The notes under the pieces are model-generated. The model was not told the origin of the DNA. It searched no databases and was given only the letters and a program-made list of their open reading frames with translations. From positions 1 through 64,000 of the forward strand of contig WGMX01000013.1 in assembly GCA_016124855.1 (NCBI GenBank): 64,000 nucleotides of DNA, written 5' to 3'. A program made the position numbers and the translations under genes. Source of the stretch: Anaerolineaceae bacterium (GTDB taxonomy: Bacteria > Chloroflexota > Anaerolineae > Aggregatilineales > Phototrophicaceae). This document shows, piece after piece, positions 8,485 through 17,490 of the stretch. Within the stretch, counting starts at the first letter, position 1, and every line of letters starts with the position of its first letter.

Positions 8485-9861
8485 ATGCCAAGTGCTTTTA
8501 TCTCTTATCGTCGCGAAGACAGTGCTTCTTTAGCTACCCTTATTGCAGTCCAACTTAAAGAAAGACACGGCATTGATGCGTATGTTGATACCCGTAATAC
8601 CGACAGTGGTGGTTTATTTCCGGATAGGTTGCGTACAGCGATAGACCGAGCAGAGGTATTTGTTTGTCTGCTTGGTGCTGACACACTTAAATCACCTTGG
8701 GTACTTACGGAAATTGAACATGCACATGATCTTGGCAAGGTTATGATTCCTATATTTCAAGAGCGTTACATCGCCCCAAATTCGCCGCCTGCCCCTCATA
8801 TTGAGGCACTCCTTCAATATGATGGTGTTCATATTCTTGATATTCGGAATTTGTATGTTGATGAAGCTATTGCTCAGCTTGCAGTAATGATACGGAACTC
8901 TGTGCCTACGACCATTTCCACAAGTTCTGCCAAGTCTTTTTCTCAAGCGCCGAAGTCGTGGCCTCCTTTTTATGGTAAAATCGCAGTTATTATTGGTATT
9001 GTTATCTTTTTGCTTGCTTTAGCAATTTTAGCTGTCGCCAATTTACCGAGTTCACTAGTTGCATCTGTCACTAATGTACTAATCAAGCCATCTGAGACCT
9101 CTGTTCTCACTCAAATAAGCATTACCGCTACTTTGACTGACACTGCTATACCAACTAGTATTACTACTAGTACGCCCCCGACCTTAACGGATACTCCCAC
9201 TATTGATGTTATTCATCAAGTACAAACGCTTGATGCCAAAGCGACCAATGAACAGGCTACTGTTATTGTCCAATCTAGCCTAGTTGCCCGCGTTACTGCC
9301 TATTTTGCTAGCACACAGGAAAAAATATTTGATCAAACAAAAACAGCCACAGCTTGGACTAACACGCCTACTCCTTCTTCAACTAATACAGCCATATTTA
9401 CTCCTATGCCTTCCTACACAGCGACTTTTACTCCAACGATAGTTCCTACGCTTACACCAGTGTCTAACACACCAATACCATCAACTGCAACTGCTTCTTT
9501 ACAATCACTTGGTGGAACATTTGAGGGAGAATGGGCATCCAACGATGGCAAATATTTGTATGGGGCTGTATATCAAATTGATATAACTAACTCTGGTAAG
9601 ATAAAAGGTCAAATTGAGTGGACTTTGCTCGTCGGGCCAAATCGGTCAAAAGTCGAGCAAACGGCAATTGAATACATTTCAGGTGCATACAATGATCAAA
9701 CAAGGACCATGTCATTTCGTGGTGTCAGTGAAGATGATCCGAACGGAATCATTGATCTGTTTCGTTATGTAATGGTTCTATCGTCTGATGGCAAAAGAAT
9801 TAGCGGTAAATCATATGATAAGGGTGGAAATTCAGTGAAAATCGAAGCAAATAGAAAGTGA
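8485..9861 (+). CDS. membrane-anchored TIR-domain protein with extracytoplasmic domain
   Basis: A 458-residue protein. Residues 3-135 are a TIR_2-type domain: AFISYRREDS at the start, then DRLRTAIDRAEVFVCLLG, then SPWVLTEIEHA in which E76 sits where NADase-active TIR proteins carry the catalytic glutamate. One transmembrane helix follows (about 165-187). A Thr/Ser/Pro-rich linker of about 150 residues (TNTPTPSSTNTA and similar) ends in a 110-residue beta-rich domain (LGGTFEGEWASNDGKYLYG onward) that I do not recognise. The expected topology is TIR inside and beta domain outside, so this may be a one-component sensor whose output is NAD consumption or signalling; that is inference. Codons are more A/T-rich than in neighbouring genes, which may hint at transfer. 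Confidence 0.8.
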   Translation: MPSAFISYRREDSASLATLIAVQLKERHGIDAYVDTRNTDSGGLFPDRLRTAIDRAEVFVCLLGADTLKSPWVLTEIEHAHDLGKVMIPIFQERYIAPNSPPAPHIEALLQYDGVHILDIRNLYVDEAIAQLAVMIRNSVPTTISTSSAKSFSQAPKSWPPFYGKIAVIIGIVIFLLALAILAVANLPSSLVASVTNVLIKPSETSVLTQISITATLTDTAIPTSITTSTPPTLTDTPTIDVIHQVQTLDAKATNEQATVIVQSSLVARVTAYFASTQEKIFDQTKTATAWTNTPTPSSTNTAIFTPMPSYTATFTPTIVPTLTPVSNTPIPSTATASLQSLGGTFEGEWASNDGKYLYGAVYQIDITNSGKIKGQIEWTLLVGPNRSKVEQTAIEYISGAYNDQTRTMSFRGVSEDDPNGIIDLFRYVMVLSSDGKRISGKSYDKGGNSVKIEANRK

Positions 9862-10332
9862 TAAACCGTTTCCTAACCATCCATCAACCTCTTAACATTC
9901 GTTCCTCCCTCAAACTGGTTACGAAATTGCCTCGCAAAGAGTTACATTTTGGTAACCCCAAATCCCTTAATCTGTGCTAAGATTTTCCTATCTTTGTGCC
10001 ACTGTGTCTTGGAGTCTCTGTGTTAAATCGCTCGGTATTTTCTCTGCGTTCTTGGCGGCTTGGCGGTTCAATTGCATTTTTGCGACTTGCTCCCTCATAC
10101 CCGCCGCAGCGACACCCCAATTTGCACAGCGGTGGCTTCCTCCCTCACATCCGCTGCAAATGCGTCATTTCAGCGGCAGCAGCCGAGCCAGCCGCCACAC
10201 CAAATTGTCAATTCAGCGCCTCGCTCCCTCACATCCGCCAGTCATTTCGGCGGGAAATCTGCAAAATATGCAGTAAATGTTGCAACTATTCTCAATCCTA
10301 TTTTGTCTTCTGTTTTAGCTGGAGACTGGCGA
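9862..10332. other. 471-base intergenic region with dispersed repeats
   Basis: No gene seen. It holds a 90-base dispersed repeat (9993-10082) and then a degenerate C/G-rich tract in which CTCCCTCACATCCGC occurs twice (around 10140 and 10226) with a variant CTCCCTCATACCCGCC near 10090. A short tandem GACTGG repeat follows at the right end. Confidence 0.5.
9993..10082 (+). repeat. dispersed repeat, copy 2 (longest)
   Basis: It starts TTTGTGCCACTGTGTCTTGG and ends GGCTTGGCGGTTCAATTGCA. The right half matches 4063-4102; the left half matches, in reverse, the GCAAAGACACAGAG part of 22479-22520. So all three copies derive from one element of at least 90 bases. Confidence 0.6.
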
Positions 10333-10354
10333 CTATAGACTGGTGACTATCGAC
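10324..10354. repeat. tandem 14-base repeat at the end of the GNAT gene
   Basis: Two near-identical units, GACTGGCGACTATA and GACTGGTGACTATC, in tandem. The stop codon and last codons of the acetyltransferase gene (minus strand) lie inside the repeat. Confidence 0.5.
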
Positions 10355-10899
10355 TCCCAATCCAGACTCGCCAAATCCTTCGTCGGACTCGGAACGTCCG
10401 GTGGAGGCTGTAACGTCATCTCAAAAAATGCCACCCCATGCCACCCGCCAAACTTGTATCCTGCGTTGTGGGTCACACCCGTCGCTGCAAACCCTACCGC
10501 CTCGTGCAGCCCCACACTCGCATCGTTCGGGAGCGTCACTCCCGCTACCGCCTGCACAAACCCTTGTAGGCGCAGAGCTTTAAATAATGCTGCGTAAAGG
10601 GCCTTTCCAAACCCACCTCGTCGCGCCGCCGCGTTCACATAAACCGTCGTCTCCACTGTCCAATCGTATGCCTTCCGATCACGCCACCGCCCCGCATAGG
10701 CATAACCGAGCATCATCCCATCCCGCTCCATCACCAACCATGGATAATGAGCCAGCTTACTCCGTATTCGTCCCCGCATTTCTGCCTCGCTCGGTACTTC
10801 ATACTCAAACGAGATTACTGTCTCCCGCACAATCGGCGCATAAATATCAAGAATAGCCGGTGCGTCATCTTCAGTCGCCAATCGCATAAGTGCAGACAT
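10333..10899 (-). CDS. GNAT N-acetyltransferase, phosphinothricin-acetyltransferase-like
   Basis: A 188-residue GNAT protein. MRLATEDDAPAILDIYAPIV and FEYEVPSEAEMRGRI are characteristic of the PAT/MddA branch, followed by YDWTVETTVYV, the acetyl-CoA loop RRGGFGKALYAALF, and VGLHEAVGFAATGV. Proteins of this branch acetylate phosphinothricin, methionine sulfoximine or related amino-acid analogues, so a detoxification role is likely but the substrate is not fixed. ATG 10899 is favoured over the adjacent ATG 10902 because GGAGG lies 5 bases upstream of it. The last residues are encoded by a short tandem repeat, so the C-terminal tail may be an add-on. Confidence 0.85.
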   Translation of the reverse strand: MSALMRLATEDDAPAILDIYAPIVRETVISFEYEVPSEAEMRGRIRSKLAHYPWLVMERDGMMLGYAYAGRWRDRKAYDWTVETTVYVNAAARRGGFGKALYAALFKALRLQGFVQAVAGVTLPNDASVGLHEAVGFAATGVTHNAGYKFGGWHGVAFFEMTLQPPPDVPSPTKDLASLDWESIVTSL

Positions 10900-11115
10900 C
10901 ATTCCCTCCGCAAAAATAGTTTCATAAAATCATCTCCCCTTCCTGAATTGGATGCCATGACCTGACCCTACAAATTTACAATCAGCTTTTTGTTGAATTT
11001 TATTGCCCTCCAAAACTAACGAATCTGTCTTCCTAGCCCATGTCTGGACGCAGAAAACAAATTACCATCATCCTAACGTAGCCTCAGCGTTGGGCAAAAG
11101 TACCACCGTCCACCT

Positions 11116-11143
11116 TTGCCGATGCCCGTCCTCCGGTTACAAT
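11116..11143 (+). promoter_or_regulatory. sigma70-like promoter for the FHA gene
   Basis: TTGCCG, a 16-base spacer and TACAAT, 34 bases before the ATG at 11178. Confidence 0.4.
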
Positions 11144-11177
11144 CAGCGTATTGGGTACACAATGGAGCGTTAGCGCT

Positions 11178-13211
11178 ATGGCATATGGTCGGCTGGATGT
11201 ATTTTGGCCTGAGGGCCAGTTTATGACCTTCCCCTTGGTCGAAAACTCAATTTCTGTTGGGCGCTCAACCGGGAATAGGGTTGCGCTCGAAACCAACACC
11301 ATCTCTCGCTACCACTTCAGCCTGACTCATGATGGTCAAAAAACCTTCATCACCGATATGGATTCAGCTAATGGGACGTTTGTCGACGGTGAGCGCCTCG
11401 CCCCGAATACACCACGTGAATTAGATGGTGGCGATGAGATCCAAATCGGTGATCTACGCCTGATTTACCATCAACTTGACGAGATGGCCACCCAGCCCAT
11501 GAAGGCCGTTGAAGAAACCACCCAGCGCATCGAAGTCGCCGCGCTTAATTTCCGCTTGGATGTAATTGGCCCGCCTGCGCCATTTTCACCCGGCGCGCAT
11601 ATGTCTGCCGAGGTCAACGTCACCAATACCTCTGCCGAAGCCCATCGTTACCGTATTGATGTCACGGGAATGCCCTCGGAGTGGATACGGCTTGATCGCA
11701 CCGAAATTCTGGTTGAGCCTCAGCAGAGTGAACAAATCCTCATCAATTTCCGTCCCGTTCGCCGCAGTGACAGTCGCCCCGGTGACTACAAAGTGCAGGT
11801 GCGGGTCTATCAAGCCGATAAGCCTGAACTCAAATTAGATGCCCAAATGGTCGTGCGTGTGCTGCCTTTCAGTGGCTTTGGCATGGCGCTCGAAAAACCG
11901 GTTATCAACAGGGGCGAACACTTTCGTCTCCATCTCCATAATCAGGGCAGTGCGCCCTTACCCTTGAATGTCACCTGCCGCGCTAAAGATAACGACTTAC
12001 GCTTTGTCCTGCCTGCTCCTCAATCCACACTCATGCCGGGTGCACGCTTTATACTGTCTGGCTCGGTCGTACCTCAGAAACCATTGTTGTGGGGTAAACC
12101 GCGTTCGCATACCTTTGATATTAAAGTTACGTCCGGTGATGCGGCTCACTTCTTGGCTGTCGCCCGTGCTAAATTTATCGAAAAACCGATGCTGCCCGCT
12201 TGGACACCTTTAGCTTTAGCCGGTGCTGCCATTGTTGGGATTGCTGCTGTTTTGGTGGTGTTGGCGATTTTGTTTCGGCCTGTTCGCCCACCGCAGATTA
12301 CCACCTTTACGGTTAATAAACCGCAGGTCGCGCAAGGGGAAGATATTTCGCTCAGTTGGGTGGTCCAAGATGCCAGTAACCTCAGTTTGAGTGTCAACAG
12401 CAGAACGGTCATCGAGCGTATCAGCACCGAAACCACCGGCCTAACATTAGATACAAGTGGTCTGTCTGGTAACGTTGTCCTCGAATTAGTCGGTGAAAAT
12501 GGAACGCAGAAAACCTCAGCCGTTCAAACCATCACCGTTTATCAACCGCTCGGTCAAATCACGTTTACCAGTAAGCCCGACCAATTGATACGCTACGTTG
12601 TCCAGAACCTGACCATCAGTTGGTCGGTGCCCGGTGCAATCAAGACACGTCTAACAGGGTTAGAAACCTTCACCAATACACCGCTTCAATCCGAGTATGG
12701 CGCTCAAGGCGATTTAACTGGTTTGGCTGGTATCCCCGATCAAGCACTCCATCTGGTTTTGTACGCCGAAGATACTGCGGGAAATCAACAACAGCAGGTG
12801 CTTGATATTCCCGTCATTAATCCCGAATGTCTGCCCGCTGGCCCACCCGTCACCTTGTACAATGGACCTGATGTACGTTATCAAGTAGTGGGAACAGTCC
12901 CGGCGGGCGCTGTGGTCGTTGTTGATGCTCAGGACGGAAGCGGTCAGTGGCTGCGGGCGCGTTTACAGGGAGGGCTTTCTGGTTGGGGGATTCGTTCGGA
13001 GTTTGCCTGCGCCCAAACCTTTAACACGGCTGATTTGGTCAAAGAGCTGAATGTGCCGACCTTGCCCCCTGCAACGTTAACACCTGTTCCAACGCCGACA
13101 CCCACCACACGACCTGTTACGGCGGCACCTGCCATGACCTTAACGCCCAGTGCGTCTAGGCAAACAGAATCGCAGTCCCTGCCGACTTTACAGCCAACCG
13201 CATCAGGATAA
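11178..13211 (+). CDS. FHA-domain membrane protein with Ig-like and SH3-like extracytoplasmic domains
   Basis: A 677-residue protein. The N-terminal FHA domain (about 5-105) has the phosphothreonine-binding signature SVGRSTGNRV, SRYHFSL and DMDSANGTFVDG. Residues about 120-330 are two beta-sandwich modules. A single transmembrane helix (about 343-367, ALAGAAIVGIAAVLVVLAIL) is followed by two Ig-like beta modules, an SH3b-like module (LYNGPDVRYQVVGTVPAG through GWGIRSEFAC) and a Thr/Pro-rich tail. FHA domains read phosphothreonine, so a Ser/Thr-kinase link is expected; no kinase gene is in this window. ATG 11178 is chosen over TTG 11151 because GGAG lies upstream and the FHA strand begins right after it. 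Topology (FHA inside, SH3b outside) is inferred. Confidence 0.8.
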   Translation: MAYGRLDVFWPEGQFMTFPLVENSISVGRSTGNRVALETNTISRYHFSLTHDGQKTFITDMDSANGTFVDGERLAPNTPRELDGGDEIQIGDLRLIYHQLDEMATQPMKAVEETTQRIEVAALNFRLDVIGPPAPFSPGAHMSAEVNVTNTSAEAHRYRIDVTGMPSEWIRLDRTEILVEPQQSEQILINFRPVRRSDSRPGDYKVQVRVYQADKPELKLDAQMVVRVLPFSGFGMALEKPVINRGEHFRLHLHNQGSAPLPLNVTCRAKDNDLRFVLPAPQSTLMPGARFILSGSVVPQKPLLWGKPRSHTFDIKVTSGDAAHFLAVARAKFIEKPMLPAWTPLALAGAAIVGIAAVLVVLAILFRPVRPPQITTFTVNKPQVAQGEDISLSWVVQDASNLSLSVNSRTVIERISTETTGLTLDTSGLSGNVVLELVGENGTQKTSAVQTITVYQPLGQITFTSKPDQLIRYVVQNLTISWSVPGAIKTRLTGLETFTNTPLQSEYGAQGDLTGLAGIPDQALHLVLYAEDTAGNQQQQVLDIPVINPECLPAGPPVTLYNGPDVRYQVVGTVPAGAVVVVDAQDGSGQWLRARLQGGLSGWGIRSEFACAQTFNTADLVKELNVPTLPPATLTPVPTPTPTTRPVTAAPAMTLTPSASRQTESQSLPTLQPTASG

Positions 13212-13250
13212 TGAACGGCTTAACTGAATTCACTTAAAGAAAGACTCATC

Positions 13251-14117
13251 ATGAAATTAGGCGTGATATTTCCCCAGACCGAAATTGGTGCTGATCCAGC
13301 GGTAATCCGTGAATACGTACAGACGGTCGAAGGACTCGGTTACGATTACTTGACGGTTTATGACCATGTTTTGGGTGCGAACCCGGATCGTCCCGGTGGC
13401 TGGTCCGGCCCGTATACTTATCTAACTCAGTTTCATGAACCGATGGTGCTTTTTGGCTGGATGGCTGCGCTCACTCAGCACCTCGAATTTGTAACCGGTG
13501 TCATCATTCTTCCTCAGCGTCAAACCGCGCTGGTTGCCAAACAAGCTGCTGAATTGAGTGTGCTTTCTGGCGGACGCTTTCGTTTAGGTGTAGGGGTAGG
13601 CTGGAATACAGTCGAATATGAAGGACTGAACGAGGATTTCCATACACGTGGCAAACGGCTTGAGGAGCAAATACCACTGCTTCGTGAACTTTGGGCGAAG
13701 CCGCTAGTCACGTTTAAGGGCGAGTTTGACAAAATTCCCGATGCCGGTCTAAATCCACTGCCTGCGCGCCCAATCCCGATTTGGTTCGGTGGGGATGCGG
13801 ATGTTGCCTTGCGCAGAAGTGCTCGTTTGGGGGATGGTTGGCTGCCCAATACCATGCCGGTGTCTGAACTGCGTCTCCGATTGAAAACTTTACGTTCGTA
13901 TCTTGTTGAAGCAGGCCGTGACCCACAAGGATTTGGCGTGGATTTTCGAATTAGCGCTAATCGTACACCGCAATCCGAATGGGCGAATGATGCGGCCCAA
14001 TTAGCTGAGATGGGTGTTTCTCATGTCGCTATTAACACAATGGGTATGGGTTACAAAAACCTCCAAGAACATCTAGAGGCTGTTAAAGCCTTCAAAACAA
14101 TCTTGACGAACGGCTAG
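13251..14117 (+). CDS. LLM-class F420-dependent oxidoreductase
   Basis: A 288-residue luciferase-like protein of the F420-dependent subgroup found in actinobacteria and Chloroflexota. MKLGVIFPQTEIGADP, LGYDYLTVYDHVLGANP, EFVTGVIILPQRQTALVAKQAAELSVLSGGRFRLGVGVGWN and RPIPIWFGGD are all hallmarks. The reaction is a hydride transfer between F420 and an unknown substrate. AAAGAAAG upstream is a weak SD. A lipoprotein gene starts 14 bases after its stop, probably in the same transcript. Cytoplasmic. Confidence 0.88.
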   Translation: MKLGVIFPQTEIGADPAVIREYVQTVEGLGYDYLTVYDHVLGANPDRPGGWSGPYTYLTQFHEPMVLFGWMAALTQHLEFVTGVIILPQRQTALVAKQAAELSVLSGGRFRLGVGVGWNTVEYEGLNEDFHTRGKRLEEQIPLLRELWAKPLVTFKGEFDKIPDAGLNPLPARPIPIWFGGDADVALRRSARLGDGWLPNTMPVSELRLRLKTLRSYLVEAGRDPQGFGVDFRISANRTPQSEWANDAAQLAEMGVSHVAINTMGMGYKNLQEHLEAVKAFKTILTNG

Positions 14118-14130
14118 GAAGTACCTATTC

Positions 14131-14655
14131 ATGAAGCGTTTGGTTATCCTCTGCCTCGCCTTTTTGTTAGCTGCTTGCGGCAGTGCTGCTTCTCAAAGTG
14201 TCGGTACGTCTTCGCCAACTGGTGGGGCAGATCGTATTCCTGTAAGTGGTTTTAAGGCGACTGTGAGCGGCGCAGTTAGTGGTGATTTCAGCGGTACAGG
14301 TAGCCCTTTTAAGCAAAGTGGAGGCGGCATTCTCATCAGTTTGATCGGCACACAAGGGCGAACCGGTCTGGAAATCAATATCATCTTGCCTGCCGGAACA
14401 ACCGCTGGAACGTATACACCCAAATCGTATGCTGATGCTTATGACAGTACAAACAATAAAATCACTGCGGTTGGAGCTACCTTTAGCATCCGTAACGCGA
14501 CCAACGGTATTGATAGTTACTCAATCATCAGTGAAGGTATATTAACGCTTGAATCGGTCGATCCGGTGACAGGCAGCATCCACTTCAAAGCCAAATTAGA
14601 AGGTGGTGGCGAAGTCGATGTGTCCGCCACTTTCTATCAACTGATACCGGTATAA
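14131..14655 (+). CDS. small lipoprotein of unknown function
   Basis: A 174-residue protein with a lipoprotein signal peptide: MKRLVILCLAFLLAACGS with the lipobox cysteine at 16. A Ser/Gly/Thr-rich stretch follows, then a mature domain with many beta strands (VSGAVSGDFSGTG, GRTGLEINIILPAGTTAGTY, VDPVTGSIHFKAKLEGGGEVDVSATF). This pattern is typical of small surface beta-sandwich lipoproteins that I cannot assign further. AGGAAG precedes the ATG by 9 bases. It ends 5 bases from the stop of the convergent STAND gene. Confidence 0.7.
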   Translation: MKRLVILCLAFLLAACGSAASQSVGTSSPTGGADRIPVSGFKATVSGAVSGDFSGTGSPFKQSGGGILISLIGTQGRTGLEINIILPAGTTAGTYTPKSYADAYDSTNNKITAVGATFSIRNATNGIDSYSIISEGILTLESVDPVTGSIHFKAKLEGGGEVDVSATFYQLIPV

Positions 14656-14660
14656 ATTTA

Positions 14661-17324
14661 TTACGCGGGTTGTTTGTTTAATTCAGCAATTTGCTTGTCC
14701 AACGATTTGACGACGTGCTGCATTCCCAAACCATCAAAAATCGCCCGTGCTTGCTGGAAGGTGTTCGCTGCTTTCTCCAATTGACCTTCCATACAGTAAT
14801 CGGTCGCCAAATCTGCCAATCCATAACCTTCACCGCGCTTATCATCCATTTGTCGGGTCAGCGCTAAGCCTTGTTCGTGCTGCTGGATAGCGGCCTCGAT
14901 TTGCCCTTGATCACGGTAAGTGTCGCCTAAACGTCCAAGGTTAATAGCCTCCCCGCGTTTATCGGCTGTTTCGCGGGCAATCGTCAGCGCTTGTTCCAGA
15001 TACTCGGCTGCACGGGCATATTGCTTGAGTCCGCGATAGGCATCTCCCAGCCGTCCCAGATTGATACCACCACCGCGTTTGTCACCTGTTTTGTGGGCAA
15101 TCGCCAGAGCCTGTTCATAGGTGCGGATAGCATCTTCCAGTTGGTTTTGTTCACGGTAAATATCACCGATATTACCGAGGTTTATGGATTCGCCGCGCAC
15201 GTCTCCACGTTCCCGTGCAATCGCCAAAGCTTGTTCTAGATGGTCAATTGCTTTGTCTGACTTCCCTACCAACCGGTAAGCGATGCCGAGATTGGCGAGG
15301 TTAATCCCCTCTGTACGCTTGTTGCCGACTTCCCGGGCGATTGTTAGCGCTTCTTCTAGATGTTCAATCGCGGGCTGTGCTTGGCCCGACAGACGATGCG
15401 CGATGCCGATTCGCCCCAATGTAATTCCTTCACCGGCTTTATCACCCAGATCACGATAAATCTTTAGCGCTTGGCGGTAATATTTCATACCGATTTTAAT
15501 AATACTCAAGTCACGGTAAGCGCTGCCTAAACCGCCCAAATACTGTGCTTGACTGCTGTAATCCTTAAGCATTTCGCTGGCGTTCGCGGCCTGTTCCAAT
15601 AGTGTCGTTGCAATATTGCCATAACCCTGCAAATGCAAAAAGCCTTCGGAAGTATCGCTGTCAAAGTTACGGTAAAGCCAGTTGGTGAACTGCTGTACAT
15701 CAGTATAACGTTCGGCACTCATCGCCCAACTACTCGCGCCGATAAAGTTATCGAGTTCGGTTCGCAGCGCGGCAAAGTTTTCCGGCTTCGGTTCATGATA
15801 ACGCTTGAGATAAATTAAACAGGCGTCGAGCGCTTTGTGATGGTCATTGTTGGTCGCTTGCGAACGCACATAGCTATAAGCTAAATCGTGGATGCGGAAC
15901 TCACCGGTGCGCTCGTTGCTTTCCGAGACCCGTTCAGCTAATCCGCGCCGTTGTAAGCGATTTAAAGCATCTTCAACCGCGCTTGCTGTGAGATGCATGT
16001 ATAAAGACAGCATTTCCGGCGTAGCGCTTGACGTAAAAAATGCGCCGAAGGCCAGAAATACCGTTCGTGCTTCCTCGTCCAATCCGTGAAGGCTGGTTGT
16101 GAGTAATTCTTCAATACTGCTGCGACCTTCTTCGTCCGAGCCCTCTGGTGCAGCCAGTTTCCACGGAGCCGCTGCCACACGCCGCAGTAATTCACCGGGC
16201 GCGAGATCATCCAACGCCAGTGTGAGCGCGGCTATTTTGACTGCGAAACTGTGATCGCCTAGTTTTTCGCACAGTTGATGCGCGTCGGGGTCATCCATCC
16301 ATTCGGCTTGCCCGTAATGGCATAATAATTCCAGCGAAGCTTTGCGTTCTAAACGTCCAACATCCACTCTTGTCAGACCTGTAAATCGGTGACGTGAAGT
16401 CACGATAATCGGAACGCCGCCCGGTACGGCATTCACGGCTAAAAGTTGGGTGAGGGCACGCGCATTCCACACGTCGTCCAGCACAATCAGTTTGACGTTG
16501 TGCTCGGTCAGCAAAAGCCGTACCACACGAGCTTGGTTGGCGATGCCTGTTTCTTTAATAATGCTGTGTTGAGCGTTGAAAGGTCGGGCTAATGCTAACA
16601 TCAATCCGTCGCGGTCTTCCGAACCTGCGCGCAGCCACAACACCGAGCCTTTGTCAGCTGCAATTCGTTCAGCCGCGATAGCTGCCGCGAGCGCGGTTTT
16701 CCCCATTCCACCGAAGCCTTGCAGCAGAACACGCTTGCCCTTGTCCAGCAGGCCGTTGATCTCAGTGAGTAACGTTTCACGCCCGACTAATCGCTCTGGT
16801 CTGCCGGGAATATCATCGGGTACCGTAGCATGAATAGCATCCAACTCACCGCTGCGGGCCGTGCGCCATTCCTGCCAATTGACCAGTGCCATCGTCAATT
16901 TTTGCCGGAAATCATTCACATCAGTAAAGTGATTGCGAATAACAGCCTTTTCGATTTTCGCCTTAAAAGCATCTATTCGCACGACCTGCCGCTTTTCTAT
17001 CGAGCGTTTAGGCCATGTATAAGCAGGATCGACAATGAAGCACAACCGATCAAGCCCGCGTTCTCCAGCATAGTCGAATTCACTTTCGGTTACACTGCGG
17101 TCGTGCCCGTCCTCAACATAACCGTAGCGATGCGCCACAATACCGATGAATAAATCGGCCTCTTTTAGTTTTCGTTTGCTGCCTTCCGTAGCCCCAACGC
17201 CCATTGCTTCGAAGTTTTCCATCGCAATTGGCTCGAAACCGAGGTCTTTGCAAACCTCTATAGCTGCTTTACGATAACGTTTGAGGTCAAGGCTGGTACT
17301 GCTGATGAATACACTTTTGGTCAT
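14661..17324 (-). CDS. STAND-type NTPase: DUF4062, NB-ARC and TPR repeats
   Basis: An 887-residue protein. Residues 3-110 are DUF4062 (SVFISSTSLDLKRYRKAAIE, and LKEADLFIGIVAHRYG). The NB-ARC ATPase follows: Walker A QGFGGMGKTALA near 200-212, Walker B LIVLDDVW near 280, sensor IIVTSRHR near 300, then a winged-helix region. The C-terminal 300 residues are about eight TPR units of the Rapsyn/LGN type (GEGITLGRIGIAHRLSGQAQPAIEHLEEAL and repeats, each with a conserved KRGEGINLGRLG turn). Proteins with this layout act as ligand-triggered oligomerising switches; some bacterial STAND proteins are phage sensors, but no effector nuclease is evident here. DUF4062 may be the effector or adaptor. No good SD is visible before the ATG. 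Confidence 0.85.
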   Translation of the reverse strand: MTKSVFISSTSLDLKRYRKAAIEVCKDLGFEPIAMENFEAMGVGATEGSKRKLKEADLFIGIVAHRYGYVEDGHDRSVTESEFDYAGERGLDRLCFIVDPAYTWPKRSIEKRQVVRIDAFKAKIEKAVIRNHFTDVNDFRQKLTMALVNWQEWRTARSGELDAIHATVPDDIPGRPERLVGRETLLTEINGLLDKGKRVLLQGFGGMGKTALAAAIAAERIAADKGSVLWLRAGSEDRDGLMLALARPFNAQHSIIKETGIANQARVVRLLLTEHNVKLIVLDDVWNARALTQLLAVNAVPGGVPIIVTSRHRFTGLTRVDVGRLERKASLELLCHYGQAEWMDDPDAHQLCEKLGDHSFAVKIAALTLALDDLAPGELLRRVAAAPWKLAAPEGSDEEGRSSIEELLTTSLHGLDEEARTVFLAFGAFFTSSATPEMLSLYMHLTASAVEDALNRLQRRGLAERVSESNERTGEFRIHDLAYSYVRSQATNNDHHKALDACLIYLKRYHEPKPENFAALRTELDNFIGASSWAMSAERYTDVQQFTNWLYRNFDSDTSEGFLHLQGYGNIATTLLEQAANASEMLKDYSSQAQYLGGLGSAYRDLSIIKIGMKYYRQALKIYRDLGDKAGEGITLGRIGIAHRLSGQAQPAIEHLEEALTIAREVGNKRTEGINLANLGIAYRLVGKSDKAIDHLEQALAIARERGDVRGESINLGNIGDIYREQNQLEDAIRTYEQALAIAHKTGDKRGGGINLGRLGDAYRGLKQYARAAEYLEQALTIARETADKRGEAINLGRLGDTYRDQGQIEAAIQQHEQGLALTRQMDDKRGEGYGLADLATDYCMEGQLEKAANTFQQARAIFDGLGMQHVVKSLDKQIAELNKQPA

Positions 17325-17490
17325 GGCTGTTTTATTGTTGCGTCCATATGTATTACAAACATGTTACGACAAGTACGAGTCTCAGACAATATGAGAAATT
17401 CAAACAAAACAAATGTTCTTGCAACGTTTTGTTCTATAATAGTGGTACAATTGCGACCTGAGTAAGACAAGTAAATATGGTCACGCACCC

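Noticed and set aside
8485..17324. TIR and STAND genes as parts of one defence island
   Set aside because: Ordinary metabolic and envelope genes lie between them, they are on opposite strands, and no restriction, CRISPR, toxin-antitoxin or phage gene is nearby.
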